From an uncultured Verrucomicrobia subdivision 3 bacterium (GTDB taxonomy: Bacteria > Verrucomicrobiota > Verrucomicrobiia > Limisphaerales > UBA11358): a DNA stretch of 53,992 nt. Both the position numbers and the translations under genes were made by a program. Of the stretch, positions 24,400-33,239 are shown in pieces. Numbering within the stretch: the stretch's first letter is position 1; the number at the start of each line of letters is the position of its first letter. Location of the stretch: the NCBI GenBank assembly GCA_903918885.1, contig CAIXFY010000074.1:1-53992 (forward strand), in the 5' to 3' direction. The notes beneath the pieces are model-generated. The model was not told where the DNA came from. It worked only from the letters and a program-made list of their open reading frames with translations, and did not search any database.

Positions 24400-25620
24400 T
24401 CAATTCAACGGCACGCCCCGCCGGATGAAGGTCGGAATGTCCAGATCCTCGCCGTTGTGCTTCGTCGGTTCGCTCTTGTCGAAACGCCCCTTGGAAACAA
24501 TGTTCAGCGGCAGTTGCCCCTGAACGGCCTTGCTGCCCGTCTTGCGCGTGCGGGTGCGCGGCAGCGCCGCCTCGCGATGCGCAGCCACGGCATTCGCCGT
24601 GCGCGTCTCCGTGGTGCGCGCGGTCACGCTCGTCGGCGCTGTCGCCGGCTGGCTGCCATGTTTGGCGGCGATGACGGTGACGCCCAATTTTTCCTTCAAC
24701 GCTGCGTCCACGCCCGCGCCCATGATGATTTGCGCATGACTGCACTGGCGTTTCACAGATTCCATCACGCGATTGACCTCGGCCATGCTCAAATCTTTTC
24801 CCGCCGTCAGACTCACCAGCACAGCGTCGGATTCCGCCAGCGCGCGGCCTTCATCCAGCAGCGGATGCGCGAGAATTTTTTCCACCACTTCGCGCGCGCG
24901 GCCGGGACCAGAAGCTTCGACAAAACAAAAAGCATTTTCTGCATGGCGGTCGCGAATGAGCGCGCACAAGTCGGCAAAGTGAACCTGAATCAGTCCCGGC
25001 CGGCTGATCAACTGCCACACGCCGCGCACGCCCTCGACGAGAAATCCGCCGGTAAACTTGAAGGTCTCCACGAGGCTGGTGTTCTCGTCAATCAACTTGA
25101 AAATCTTCTGGCTCGGCAAACAAATCACGCCATCGGCAGCGGACTTGAGCTGTTCCAGCGCGGCCAGCGCCTGCGCCTCGCGGCGGTTGCCCTCGCACTC
25201 GAACGGCAGCGTGACGAACGCCAGCACCAGCGCGCCCGCCTCGCGCGCGGCCTTGGCCAGCACGGGTGAAATGCCGCTGCCTGCGCCGCCGCCGAGTCCG
25301 GCCAAAATGAAAACAACATTCGCGCCCTCGCACGCGGACTTGAGCGTGGAAAATTGCTCCTCGGCCAGCGCCCGACCGCGTTCGGGATCGCCGCCGGAGC
25401 CGAGGCCGCGCATGAGCTTGCTCTCCAGATTGATTTTCACCGTGGCGGACGACGCAGCAAGCGCGGCGGCATCGGCATTGACGGCGAGGAATTGCGCACC
25501 GGCAAATTCCGCCCTGGCGAGAGCACCGAGCAACGCGTCGCCGGCGTTGCCCACGCCGAAAATTTTTACGGACGGCGCGGAGGGCGCAGCCAAAAAAGAA
25601 TCTTGTTCAGGAGTTTGCAT
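24400..25620 (-). CDS. ftsZ: Cell division protein FtsZ, divergent
   Basis: A 406-residue tubulin-like GTPase that forms the division ring. Its position after ftsQ-ftsA, the overall FtsZ fold and the C-terminal tail DLDIPTFIRR (FtsA-binding peptide) identify it. Several catalytic motifs are altered: the tubulin signature reads GLGGGAGSG (107-118 region) instead of G-G-G-T-G-T-G, the first glycine loop is FGVGNAGDALL, and the T7 loop is Q212-V-H214-F-A-D217 where E. coli has N-V-D-F-A-D. Only the last catalytic aspartate is kept. GTP hydrolysis may therefore be slow or use other residues. A linker of about 75 residues precedes the tail. Confidence 0.93.
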   Translation of the reverse strand: MQTPEQDSFLAAPSAPSVKIFGVGNAGDALLGALARAEFAGAQFLAVNADAAALAASSATVKINLESKLMRGLGSGGDPERGRALAEEQFSTLKSACEGANVVFILAGLGGGAGSGISPVLAKAAREAGALVLAFVTLPFECEGNRREAQALAALEQLKSAADGVICLPSQKIFKLIDENTSLVETFKFTGGFLVEGVRGVWQLISRPGLIQVHFADLCALIRDRHAENAFCFVEASGPGRAREVVEKILAHPLLDEGRALAESDAVLVSLTAGKDLSMAEVNRVMESVKRQCSHAQIIMGAGVDAALKEKLGVTVIAAKHGSQPATAPTSVTARTTETRTANAVAAHREAALPRTRTRKTGSKAVQGQLPLNIVSKGRFDKSEPTKHNGEDLDIPTFIRRGVPLN

Positions 25621-25630
25621 AACAAATCCT

Positions 25631-26845
25631 TTAGCTGCGTTGAGTCAGGCGACCCAGAAAACCCTTTTTGTAAAAGGGCAATTCATTGCGCTTCCGGTTT
25701 TTGAGCGAGCCAAATTTCACCAGGCCGATGGCGGTGGCAAATTCCGGCTGGTCGAGCGCGGTGGTCAGGCCACTGACACCGCCGGCGTGGCCGGACGTAA
25801 CATTCATCTGAAAAACATTTTCCGCGAGTTGCACGCTGCCCGGCACGCGCGAGCCGCCGCCGCAGAGAAAAACTCCGGCGCGCAAATAATCGGTCAGGCC
25901 GACAGCCTCGAGTTCCTGTGCGATGAGCTGGAAAATTTCCTGCAACCGCAAGTGCATGATGCGTTGCAGATGCTCAACGTTCACGCGCTTGAGTTCGAGG
26001 CCCAGCTCGTTAGTAATGCTGATAGTCTGGCCTTTCGCCGCGTCTGTGGGCATTGCGCAGCCGTATTCAATCTTCAATTTTTCCGCGCGGCTCAAATGAA
26101 CTTTCAGGCCGTAGGCGAGGTCGTTGGAAACATGATCGCCGCCAACGGCCAGCACGCCGCTGTGCCGGATGACGCCGTCGGAATAAACCACGTATTCCGT
26201 CGTGCCGCCACCGATGTCGATGACAAGCGCGCCCAGTTCTTTCTGCTCGCCCGTCAATAGCGCCAGCGAAGTGGCGATGCCGTTGAAAACGATTTCGTCC
26301 ACATCCAGCGAGGTGGCGCGAACGAGACGGATGACGTTTTGCAACCGGTTCGCATGGCCGTGGATGACGTGCATGTCCACTTCCAACCGCGCGCCGAGCA
26401 TGCCGACGGGATTCGTCACCCCGTCCTGTCCGTCCACAAAAAAATGCTGCCGCACCGCGTGAATCACCGTGTTTTCGGCGGGCAGATTGATTGCCTTCGC
26501 ATTCTTTACCACGTCGTCCACGTCGTCAGGAGAAATTTCGCGGTCGGCGGAAACGACCGGATGCACGCCGCGATTGTTGAAGCCGCGAATGTGGCCGCCG
26601 CTCACGCCGAGATAGACGCTGCGGATTTCGACGTTCGCCATCTGCTCGGCCTCGAACATCGCCGCGCGCAAATCCTCCTCGACCTGTTCGGGATTGATGA
26701 TCTCGCCCTTGCGCACGCCGCGCGAGCGCGCCTGGCCGAGGCCGATGACGTTCAGCGCGCCGTCGGCGTTTTGTTCGCCGACCACGACGCAGATTTTTGA
26801 AGTGCCGATTTCGAGGCCGGCAATGATGTTGGAATCGTCAAACAT
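25631..26845 (-). CDS. ftsA: Cell division protein FtsA
   Basis: A 404-residue actin-like ATPase that tethers FtsZ to the membrane. Phosphate-binding motifs are IAGLEIGTSKI and VIDIGGGTTEYVVYSDG, and the adenosine motif is FLCGGGSRVPG. Residues about 85-165 are the FtsA-specific 1C domain. The C-terminus (FYKKGFLGRLTQRS) could be the amphipathic membrane helix. It overlaps ftsQ by 8 bp and is 10 bp from ftsZ, so ftsQ-A-Z are co-expressed. Confidence 0.95.
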   Translation of the reverse strand: MFDDSNIIAGLEIGTSKICVVVGEQNADGALNVIGLGQARSRGVRKGEIINPEQVEEDLRAAMFEAEQMANVEIRSVYLGVSGGHIRGFNNRGVHPVVSADREISPDDVDDVVKNAKAINLPAENTVIHAVRQHFFVDGQDGVTNPVGMLGARLEVDMHVIHGHANRLQNVIRLVRATSLDVDEIVFNGIATSLALLTGEQKELGALVIDIGGGTTEYVVYSDGVIRHSGVLAVGGDHVSNDLAYGLKVHLSRAEKLKIEYGCAMPTDAAKGQTISITNELGLELKRVNVEHLQRIMHLRLQEIFQLIAQELEAVGLTDYLRAGVFLCGGGSRVPGSVQLAENVFQMNVTSGHAGGVSGLTTALDQPEFATAIGLVKFGSLKNRKRNELPFYKKGFLGRLTQRS

Positions 26846-27803
26846 TTTTCTTCCGGGTTTTAATGGGTTTCACCGCCTTGGGCGTCACGGCCACCGGCGC
26901 AGCGCTGGCCAGCATCCAGCGCACCGGCACATTGTTTGCCACCGCCAAATCCGCCGTCGCAATCGCCCGCTGCTGGCGCATGCCGAGATCATAAATCTGC
27001 CGCCAACGCCGCAACTGCTGCTCAAAGTTGTCGAGACCAAAAATGATTTCGCTGCCCTGCCCCGTCGTCGCCACGACCACGCCCGGTGCGGAAACGTCCA
27101 CGCGCCGCAAGTCCACCAACCCCGCCATCGGCGAGCTGGCAAACGCAGCAATCAATTTCAACGCCGCCTGCACCGGCAGCGATTCCATACGGCGGCCCGG
27201 CTGCAATTGGAATGCGTTTAACCCCGCAATCACGGGCAGTTGCGAATTCATCTGCGCCAGCGGAACCGTGCAAAGGCGCGGGTCGATCGGCTGCATCACC
27301 ATGCCGTCGAGGTCGAGTTGAAAAACGGAGACGGCGATGCCGCTCACGCCATCCGCGCGCGGCACATTGACCTGCGCAATCGGGTCGCGCTCGGTCACGC
27401 GGATTTTCAACGTGCGCGGCAGGACGCGTTCCACCGAAACCGAATCAATCGCCGAGACGAGTTCCAGATTGCGCTTCACCGCCGCGAGATCGAGCGCGAT
27501 GAGATTCGCACCGGGTTTCACGCCCGTCCAGCGGCGTAATTGTTCCGGCGCAATCACGCCGTCCGTCGTCACGTCAATCTGCTGGATGGCGAAATCGGCG
27601 TTCTGATAGACGAACGCGTTAAGCGCGACTTCGCCGACGCGCCAGAGCAGATACAGGCCGAAAAACGGCCCGGCAATCACCAGAAACAAAAGCAATCCGA
27701 GCCGCAGGCGCGACGCGCGCACCTGATCGGAGCGCAGCTTCACATCCAGCACGTGCGAGCGGTGCAGGCGGCGGTTCCGGTTTTGTTCACGCTTAAACCA
27801 CAT
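26838..27803 (-). CDS. ftsQ: Cell division protein FtsQ/DivIB
   Basis: A 321-residue bitopic membrane protein of the divisome. It has a basic cytoplasmic N-terminus (MWFKREQNRNRRLHRS), one membrane helix (about 35-60), a POTRA-type domain (QQIDVTTDGVIAPEQLRRWTGVKPGANL) and the FtsQ beta region (RVLPRTLKIRVTERDPIAQV). The ATG at 27803 is used; the longer frame upstream is only an out-of-frame overlap with ddl. It is 5 bp downstream of ddl. Confidence 0.9.
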   Translation of the reverse strand: MWFKREQNRNRRLHRSHVLDVKLRSDQVRASRLRLGLLLFLVIAGPFFGLYLLWRVGEVALNAFVYQNADFAIQQIDVTTDGVIAPEQLRRWTGVKPGANLIALDLAAVKRNLELVSAIDSVSVERVLPRTLKIRVTERDPIAQVNVPRADGVSGIAVSVFQLDLDGMVMQPIDPRLCTVPLAQMNSQLPVIAGLNAFQLQPGRRMESLPVQAALKLIAAFASSPMAGLVDLRRVDVSAPGVVVATTGQGSEIIFGLDNFEQQLRRWRQIYDLGMRQQRAIATADLAVANNVPVRWMLASAAPVAVTPKAVKPIKTRKKNV

Positions 27804-27808
27804 TGATT

Positions 27809-28729
27809 CTATAAGGCTACGGCCGCATTTCTTTTCAACGCCAGTTCCACCATCCGCTGGCAGAGTTCGGCAAAATTTATTCCCGCCGCCGCCGCCGCTT
27901 TCGGCAGCAGGCTCGTCTCGGTCATGCCCGGCAGCGTGTTCACTTCCAGCACCACCGGCGAGCCGTCCGGGCGCACCATCACGTCCACGCGAGCGTAATC
28001 GCGGCCGCCCACGGCGTTGAAGGCCGCCAGCGCAACCGCCTGAATGTGCTGTGTCGTCGCGGCGTCGAAATCGGCCGGGCAAAAATACTCGGTGCAGCCA
28101 ACTGTGTATTTGTTCCGATAATCGAACACGCCGTTTTTTGGCCGCACCTCGACAATCGGCAGCGCCTTGCCATCTAAAATTCCCACCGTCGTCTCGCGCC
28201 CGATGATTTTTTCCTCGACCAAAACTTCTGAATCAAATTTCAGCGCAGCTGCCAGCGCCGCCGGCCAGTCTTCGACGCGCTCGACAAATTCCAATCCGAC
28301 GCTCGAACCCTGCCGCGACGGTTTTACCACCAGCGGCACTGAAAAATTGGCCGGAAACGGTTCCGTCGCCGAATGGACGGAAACAAATTTCGCCGTTGGC
28401 ACACCAAATTGAATACAGCTTTGTTTCGTCAGCACTTTGTCAAACGCGATGCGGCTCGCCTCGGCGTCGCAGCCGGTATAAGGCACGCCAAGCAAATCCA
28501 GTTGTTTCTGCACCGTGCCATCTTCGCCATAAGTTCCGTGCAAGGCGGCAAGACAAACCACATCCGTCTTTTCAGGCAAAACGAATTCGCCATTTTTTGG
28601 ATCAATTTCAAAAACCTGATGACCCAGCGACCGCAACGCCGCCGCGACCGCCGCGCCCGAACGCAACGAAACTTCGCGTTCCGCGCTCGGCCCGCCCAGC
28701 ATCACGGTGATGTTCAGTTTTCGGATCAT
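27809..28729 (-). CDS. ddl: D-alanine--D-alanine ligase
   Basis: A 306-residue ATP-grasp ligase making the D-Ala-D-Ala dipeptide for peptidoglycan. Visible motifs are MLGGPSAEREVSL, LHGTYGEDGTVQ, VVKPSRQGSSVGL, RDYARVDVMV and LEVNTLPGMTETSLLPKAA. The length is standard. Its ATG overlaps the stop of the small RHH gene (ATGA), so translation of ddl is probably coupled to that regulator. Confidence 0.96.
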   Translation of the reverse strand: MIRKLNITVMLGGPSAEREVSLRSGAAVAAALRSLGHQVFEIDPKNGEFVLPEKTDVVCLAALHGTYGEDGTVQKQLDLLGVPYTGCDAEASRIAFDKVLTKQSCIQFGVPTAKFVSVHSATEPFPANFSVPLVVKPSRQGSSVGLEFVERVEDWPAALAAALKFDSEVLVEEKIIGRETTVGILDGKALPIVEVRPKNGVFDYRNKYTVGCTEYFCPADFDAATTQHIQAVALAAFNAVGGRDYARVDVMVRPDGSPVVLEVNTLPGMTETSLLPKAAAAAGINFAELCQRMVELALKRNAAVAL

Positions 28730-28920
28730 TTTCTGCGCGCAAATTTTTTTGCCTGCTTTTGCGGGCGTTGCGCCGGCACAGCGGTATCCGGCACGCCGCC
28801 CAAGATTGATTCCAAGGCAAAAATCACCTCACTATTCAAACTCCGGCGATGCGCCGCCGCGCGTTTTTTCAACTCGCGGTGAGTTTCTTCAGGAATGCCC
28901 TTGATGGTGATGCTGATCAT
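28726..28920 (-). CDS. Ribbon-helix-helix (FitA/Arc-type) DNA-binding protein
   Basis: A 64-residue protein with the RHH pattern M-I-S-I-T-I-K-G-I-P-E-E-T-H-R-E-L-K-K-R-A-A-A followed by R-R-S-L-N-S-E-V, typical of FitA/VapB antitoxins and Arc-like repressors, and a basic tail. No PIN or other toxin gene is next to it; the following gene is ddl with a 4-bp overlap. Two copies of a palindrome and a -35/-10 pair lie directly upstream, so it probably represses its own promoter and with it ddl-ftsQ-ftsA-ftsZ. It could be a remnant antitoxin adopted by the dcw cluster. Confidence 0.85.
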   Translation of the reverse strand: MISITIKGIPEETHRELKKRAAAHRRSLNSEVIFALESILGGVPDTAVPAQRPQKQAKKFARRK

Positions 28921-28923
28921 GAC

Positions 28924-28973
28924 GCAACCATAATGAAACCACTTTGGTTGTCAAGCGCAACCACTTTGGTTGC
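28924..28973 (-). promoter_or_regulatory. Tandem operator and internal promoter of the RHH-ddl-ftsQAZ segment
   Basis: On the minus strand GCAACCAAAGTGGTTGC (28957-28973) and a second AACCAAAGTGGTT copy 22 bp on (28937-28950) are palindromes, and a further TGGTTGC half-site lies at 28924-28930. A TTGACA (28949-28954) and a TATGGT (28927-28932) are 16 bp apart between and over these sites. The predicted transcript would start at or next to the ATG at 28920, giving a leaderless mRNA. Binding by the adjacent RHH protein is inferred. Confidence 0.68.
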
Positions 28974-28976
28974 ACT

Positions 28977-29909
28977 TTAATTGTCCTCGCCAACAATTTC
29001 CACTTCCGAATGCAACTCGATCCCACGTTCCGCCTTCGCTTTCGCCTGCAAAATTCCAATCAATGCCAGCACCTCCTTCGCCGTCGCGCCGCCGTCATTC
29101 ACGAGAAAATTTCCGTGCTCCTGCGAAATCCGCGCCGCGCCGACCTTGGTGCCTTTCAAGCCCAGTTCGTCAATCAATTTCCCCGCCGGCATCGTCGCCG
29201 GATTCTTGAACATGCAGCCGGCGCTTGGCGCGGCGGGCTGCGAACTCCAGCGTTTTTCGCTGTAAGCCTTCATCTTCGCCTCGATTTCCTCGCGCGACTG
29301 CGGCGTGCAACGGAAAACCGCGCCGAGCGCGATGTGATTTTTAAGCGTCGCACAGCAGCGATAAGTCACGGCCATCTCGGACGGCTTCAGCTCGCGGACG
29401 TTGCCGGCGAAATCCATGACGCGGACAGATTCGACGGCGTTGAAAGTTTCGCCACCCATCGCGCCGGCGTTCATGCGCAGCGCACCGCCGATGCTACCGG
29501 GAATGCCTTCCAGAAATTCCACGCCGCTCAAACCGGCACGCTTGGCCTCGACGGCAACCGTCTTCTGCTTCGCGCCCGCACCGGCGCGGATGCGCGTGCC
29601 GTCAATCTCCACGCGCAAAAATTCCGGCGTCTGTAAACAAATCACCACGCCGCGAAAACCGCCGTCACGCACGAGCAGATTCGAGCCGCGGCCAAGGATG
29701 AAAAACTTCAAGCCGTGTTCACTGCAAAATTTCAGGATCGCCGACAAGTCGTTTTCGTTCGCCGGCTCGACATACAAATCCGCCGGTCCACCGACGCGCA
29801 AGGTAGTGTGCTTCGCCATCGGTTCGTCGCGCCGGATGACGGTCGCGGGCAAAACACGCGCCGCGAGTTCGTCCGCCAAAACAGCCGGTTTTTCCAAGGT
29901 CACGCTCAT
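28977..29909 (-). CDS. murB: UDP-N-acetylenolpyruvoylglucosamine reductase
   Basis: A 310-residue FAD enzyme that reduces UDP-GlcNAc-enolpyruvate to UDP-MurNAc. FAD-binding sequences include KHTTLRVGGPADLYVEP, ILGRGSNLLVRDGGFRG and GIPGSIGGALRMNAGAMGGE. The catalytic region PSAGCMFKNP is present and the end (HSEVEIVGEDN) is typical of type IIb MurB. The ATG at 29909 (MSVTLEKP) overlaps the murG stop by 4 bp and is preferred to a longer frame inside murG. Confidence 0.95.
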   Translation of the reverse strand: MSVTLEKPAVLADELAARVLPATVIRRDEPMAKHTTLRVGGPADLYVEPANENDLSAILKFCSEHGLKFFILGRGSNLLVRDGGFRGVVICLQTPEFLRVEIDGTRIRAGAGAKQKTVAVEAKRAGLSGVEFLEGIPGSIGGALRMNAGAMGGETFNAVESVRVMDFAGNVRELKPSEMAVTYRCCATLKNHIALGAVFRCTPQSREEIEAKMKAYSEKRWSSQPAAPSAGCMFKNPATMPAGKLIDELGLKGTKVGAARISQEHGNFLVNDGGATAKEVLALIGILQAKAKAERGIELHSEVEIVGEDN

Positions 29910-31009
29910 TTGGTTTGGATGGCCGACAAAATGTGTTCGGCGATTTCCGCCGCCGCGTTCGGCGCGTGCCATTGCGCCAGCGCGGTCTGGATTTGCGCAC
30001 GCACCGTTTCGCTTTCCATCAATTCCAAAATGACTGCCGCGACTTTTTCCGGCGGGGAATTCTTTTGGTCGAGCAGTTTGGCCGCGCCAGATTTTTCAAA
30101 CGCGGCGGCGTTGAAAAACTGGTGGTTTTCCGCCGCCGTGGGCAGCGGCACGAGCACGGACGGTAAACGCATCGTCGCCATTTCCGCCAATGATGACGCG
30201 CCGGCGCGGCTGACGCAGGCGGTGGCCACGCCAAGCGCCAAGTCCATTTCGGCAAGGAACGGTTTAACGACGGCTTTCAAACCGAGCTTGGCGTAAGCGG
30301 CTTGGACTTTTTCAAAATCGTTCGCGCCGGTGAGGTGCAGCCATTGCCAGTTTTTTTGCGCGAGCAGTGGCAGCGCATACAAAACCAGGTCGTTCAATCC
30401 GCGCGCGCCCTGGCTGCCGCCAACGACGAGCACGACCGGCAAATTCGGGTCGAGACCGAGCGCGATGCGCTTTTTCTCAACATCGCCAACTTGAAACTGT
30501 GGCCGCACCGGCGTGCCGGTGACGATGGTGTTCTTCGTTTTCAACCGCGCGGCGGCTTCGGGGAAGCCGATAAACGCCGCGTCCACGAAGCGCGAGAGAA
30601 AGCGGTTCGATTTGCCGGGAATGGTGTTCGATTCGTGCAGGAAAGTTTTTGCGCCAGAATCTTTCGCGGCAAAAACCGGCGGCGCGCTGGTGAATCCGCC
30701 CATCGCCAACACGGCGTCGGGGTGGCGGCGCTTGAAAATTTTCCACGCGGCGAACAGCGATTTGCCAAAGCTGAGAAAAAACGGCAGGTAATTATTATTT
30801 TGCAGGCCGACGGCGGGCAGCGTGAAAATCTTCATGCCGACGGCGGATTTCACAGCCTGTTGATCCACGTCTTTCGGCGAGATGAGTAGCGCGACATCGC
30901 AGCCGCGTTGCTTGAGTTCGACCGCGACGGCGAGGCCGGGAAAGAGGTGTCCGCCCGTGCCGCCACACGCGATGGCGACGAAAGGTTTTTTCGCGACGGA
31001 TGGATTCAT
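29906..31009 (-). CDS. murG: UDP-GlcNAc: lipid I glycosyltransferase
   Basis: A 367-residue GT28 enzyme that converts lipid I to lipid II at the inner leaflet of the membrane. It shows the N-terminal GGTGGHLFPGLAVA loop, FLHESNTIPGKSNR, VVGGSQGARGLND and the donor site SRAGASSLAEMATMRLPSVLVPLPTAAENHQ. Length and motifs are normal. It overlaps ftsW and murB by 4 bp each. There is no murC between murG and murB, where many bacteria have it. Confidence 0.96.
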   Translation of the reverse strand: MNPSVAKKPFVAIACGGTGGHLFPGLAVAVELKQRGCDVALLISPKDVDQQAVKSAVGMKIFTLPAVGLQNNNYLPFFLSFGKSLFAAWKIFKRRHPDAVLAMGGFTSAPPVFAAKDSGAKTFLHESNTIPGKSNRFLSRFVDAAFIGFPEAAARLKTKNTIVTGTPVRPQFQVGDVEKKRIALGLDPNLPVVLVVGGSQGARGLNDLVLYALPLLAQKNWQWLHLTGANDFEKVQAAYAKLGLKAVVKPFLAEMDLALGVATACVSRAGASSLAEMATMRLPSVLVPLPTAAENHQFFNAAAFEKSGAAKLLDQKNSPPEKVAAVILELMESETVRAQIQTALAQWHAPNAAAEIAEHILSAIQTK

Positions 31010-32142
31010 GTCGCTTTGGCGGCGAATGGATTGTCGTTGGACTTGGAGACGAAATCCTCGACGGAAACTTTCGACGGATTGGCTTGACGCGCGACGCTCA
31101 ACAAAATACCGACGCAGGTGAGCATCGCGAGCAGATTGGAGCCGCCGTAGCTGATGAACGGCAACGGCAGGCCTTTATTCGGCAGCGCGCTGGTGACGAC
31201 GCCGATGTTGATGGCGGCCTGCAAACTGATGAGCAGCGTGATGCCGGTGGCGAGCAGCGTGCCAAAGGTGTCCCTGGCGTGCAGCGCGATGTAAAGTCCG
31301 CAGAGAGCAAGAATGACGAACGCAAGAATCACCGCGAGCGTAGCGACGAGACCGAGTTCCTCGCCGATGATGGAAAAAATAAAATCGGTGTGATGCTCGG
31401 GCACAAAGCCGAGTTTCTGCCGACCGTTGCCGAGGCCGAGGCCGTTCCAGCCGCCGGAGCCGAGCGCAATCATCGCCTGATACGCCTGATAGCCGACGCC
31501 GTCTTTGTTTTGCTCCATGTAAAGCCAGCTGAAAATGCGTTTCATGCGCATCGGATCATGCAGGATGGAAACGACCAAACCGGCAATCGCGAGGATGACG
31601 GGCGGAACAATGAATTTCCATTGCACGCCGGCGAGTAGCAAAATCGACCCACTGACAGCGGCGAGCAGAATCGTCGTGCCGCGATCCGGTTCAACGAAAA
31701 TCAAACTCAAAATCCCGCCGATGATGGCCACCGGAAAAACAATGCCCCATTTGAAGGTGGACATGCGGCGCTGGAACCGGTCGCCATACCAAGCAAGCGC
31801 GATGATGAGGGCGATTTTACCCAATTCGGATGGTTGGAAACGGACTCCATGAAGATCAAACCAGCGCCGAGCGCCATTGATTTTCCGACCGATGTGCGGC
31901 ACGAGCACCAGCAACAGCAACAAAAAAGCCACGCCAAAAATCGGCCACGCGTGTTTTTTAAGCAATTGGTAATCAAACGCGGCGGCAGCGACACAGAAAC
32001 CGAAGCCAAAAACGCACCAGACAAGTTGCATCATCAAATAATGCGTCCCGACCTGCGTCATGCTCGAGCTATAAAGCATCACCAGCCCCAACGCGAGGAG
32101 GCTGGTGACGCAAAATGCCAGAGTGGTGACGGCGACTTTCAT
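31006..32142 (-). CDS. ftsW: FtsW peptidoglycan polymerase (SEDS family)
   Basis: A 378-residue polytopic SEDS protein that polymerises lipid II at the septum with its partner PBP. About ten hydrophobic segments are visible. Conserved sequences are GARRWFDLHGVRFQPSELGK, VEPDRGTTILL, GLGLGNGRQKLGFVPEHHTDFIFSIIGEELG and NKGLPLPFISYGGSNLLAML. Position next to murG supports ftsW rather than rodA. It overlaps murG by 4 bp. Confidence 0.95.
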   Translation of the reverse strand: MKVAVTTLAFCVTSLLALGLVMLYSSSMTQVGTHYLMMQLVWCVFGFGFCVAAAAFDYQLLKKHAWPIFGVAFLLLLLVLVPHIGRKINGARRWFDLHGVRFQPSELGKIALIIALAWYGDRFQRRMSTFKWGIVFPVAIIGGILSLIFVEPDRGTTILLAAVSGSILLLAGVQWKFIVPPVILAIAGLVVSILHDPMRMKRIFSWLYMEQNKDGVGYQAYQAMIALGSGGWNGLGLGNGRQKLGFVPEHHTDFIFSIIGEELGLVATLAVILAFVILALCGLYIALHARDTFGTLLATGITLLISLQAAINIGVVTSALPNKGLPLPFISYGGSNLLAMLTCVGILLSVARQANPSKVSVEDFVSKSNDNPFAAKAT

Positions 32143-32179
32143 TTCAACTTGTCAAAAATCCAGCCGCGCCACGAACGGC

Positions 32180-32950
32180 TTACTTCGCCGGAGCGGGCGC
32201 AGCCGGAGCGGAAATCGGCGGCAACGCAGGCGCCGGTTCAGCCGCCACCGGCACGGGCGCAGCCGGAGCCGCCGCTTCCGCCTTCGAGGGGATTTTTAAT
32301 TTCTGACCAACCTTAATTTTGGTCGTGCTCAAACCGTTCGCGGCTTCAATCGCCTTGACGGTCGTGCCGTTCTTCTTGGCAATCTTGGTCAGCGTGTCGC
32401 CAGACTTGACCGTGTAGCTCGCAGTGCCGACATCGCCAGCGGCGGAAATGGTCGGGGCGGCGGAATCAGCCGCCGCTTTACCACCAGCGGGAATGACGAG
32501 CTTCTGACCAACTTTCAATTTCGTCGGGATTACGCCGGGATTGGCGGCCTGCAACGCTTTGAGCGTCACGCCGTTTTTCTTGGCGATCTTGGCGAGCGAA
32601 TCGCCTTTGACGACGACATATTCCGAGCCGCCAACCGGCGCGACATCCGGCGTCACCACAGGCGGCGTCACCACGGGCGGATTCGTCACGACCGGCGGCA
32701 TCACCACGGGCGGATTGGAGGCTTCAATCGGCGGAAAATTGGTGTCCATCGCCACGGCGTTCGTGTCCACCGTCGGCGGATTCAAATCGGTGTCCGGCTT
32801 CTCGCGCTTGCAGCCCTGAATGAGCATCGCGGTCAGACCGGTGACGCTGATGGCGAGCACACAGAAGACGGCGAGCTTGAGGCGCGAGCGGCGCGCGCTT
32901 TGTTGTTCGAGCAGCGAGCCTTTGGGGACGAACGGATTTGGATTAGTCAT
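32180..32950 (-). CDS. Membrane-anchored protein with two LysM domains
   Basis: A 256-residue protein with a short cytoplasmic N-terminus, one membrane segment (about 25-45), a proline-rich linker (repeated P-P-V-V-T/M) and two LysM domains: YVVVKGDSLAKIAKKNGVTLKALQ (about 110-154) and YTVKSGDTLTKIAKKNGTTVKAIE (about 178-222). The C-terminus is Ala/Pro-rich. LysM binds peptidoglycan N-acetylglucosamine. It occupies the murD slot between mraY and ftsW, 37 bp upstream of ftsW, so a divisome or wall-sensing role is plausible (inference). Confidence 0.88.
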   Translation of the reverse strand: MTNPNPFVPKGSLLEQQSARRSRLKLAVFCVLAISVTGLTAMLIQGCKREKPDTDLNPPTVDTNAVAMDTNFPPIEASNPPVVMPPVVTNPPVVTPPVVTPDVAPVGGSEYVVVKGDSLAKIAKKNGVTLKALQAANPGVIPTKLKVGQKLVIPAGGKAAADSAAPTISAAGDVGTASYTVKSGDTLTKIAKKNGTTVKAIEAANGLSTTKIKVGQKLKIPSKAEAAAPAAPVPVAAEPAPALPPISAPAAPAPAK

Positions 32951-33239
32951 AAGTTTTAGCGGTGGCGTTGTTGGTTCGAGGAATTTTTAGTTTTGAGTTT
33001 GGCGCAGCGGAACTTTTCCCCGAAAAATTTCGCAACGCGTTAAATTGATTTTGTTTTTCGAGCCGGACGACAATCCTCCGTAGGAAAAATTACCGGCAGA
33101 AAGATGAACTTGTGAAACACTCTTGCTGACCGGCATGCGCCCTGCCGCTCTGCCGCAAATTGTTAGCAACCGCGCGCCGTTTCCGCAAGCAACAAAGCGC
33201 GATTTCTCGAGGTTTTTTTGGCGGTTCAAAGCTTTCATG
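32951..33239 (-). other. Gap between mraY and the LysM gene
   Basis: This 289-bp stretch interrupts the otherwise tightly packed cluster. It may hold a promoter for LysM-ftsW-murG-murB, but I see no -35/-10 pair strong enough to call. No small gene or terminator is evident. Confidence 0.35.

Noticed and set aside
28726-28920. Toxin-antitoxin pair
   Set aside because: Only the antitoxin-like RHH gene is present; the adjacent genes are murB and ddl, with no PIN, RelE or other toxin frame in between.
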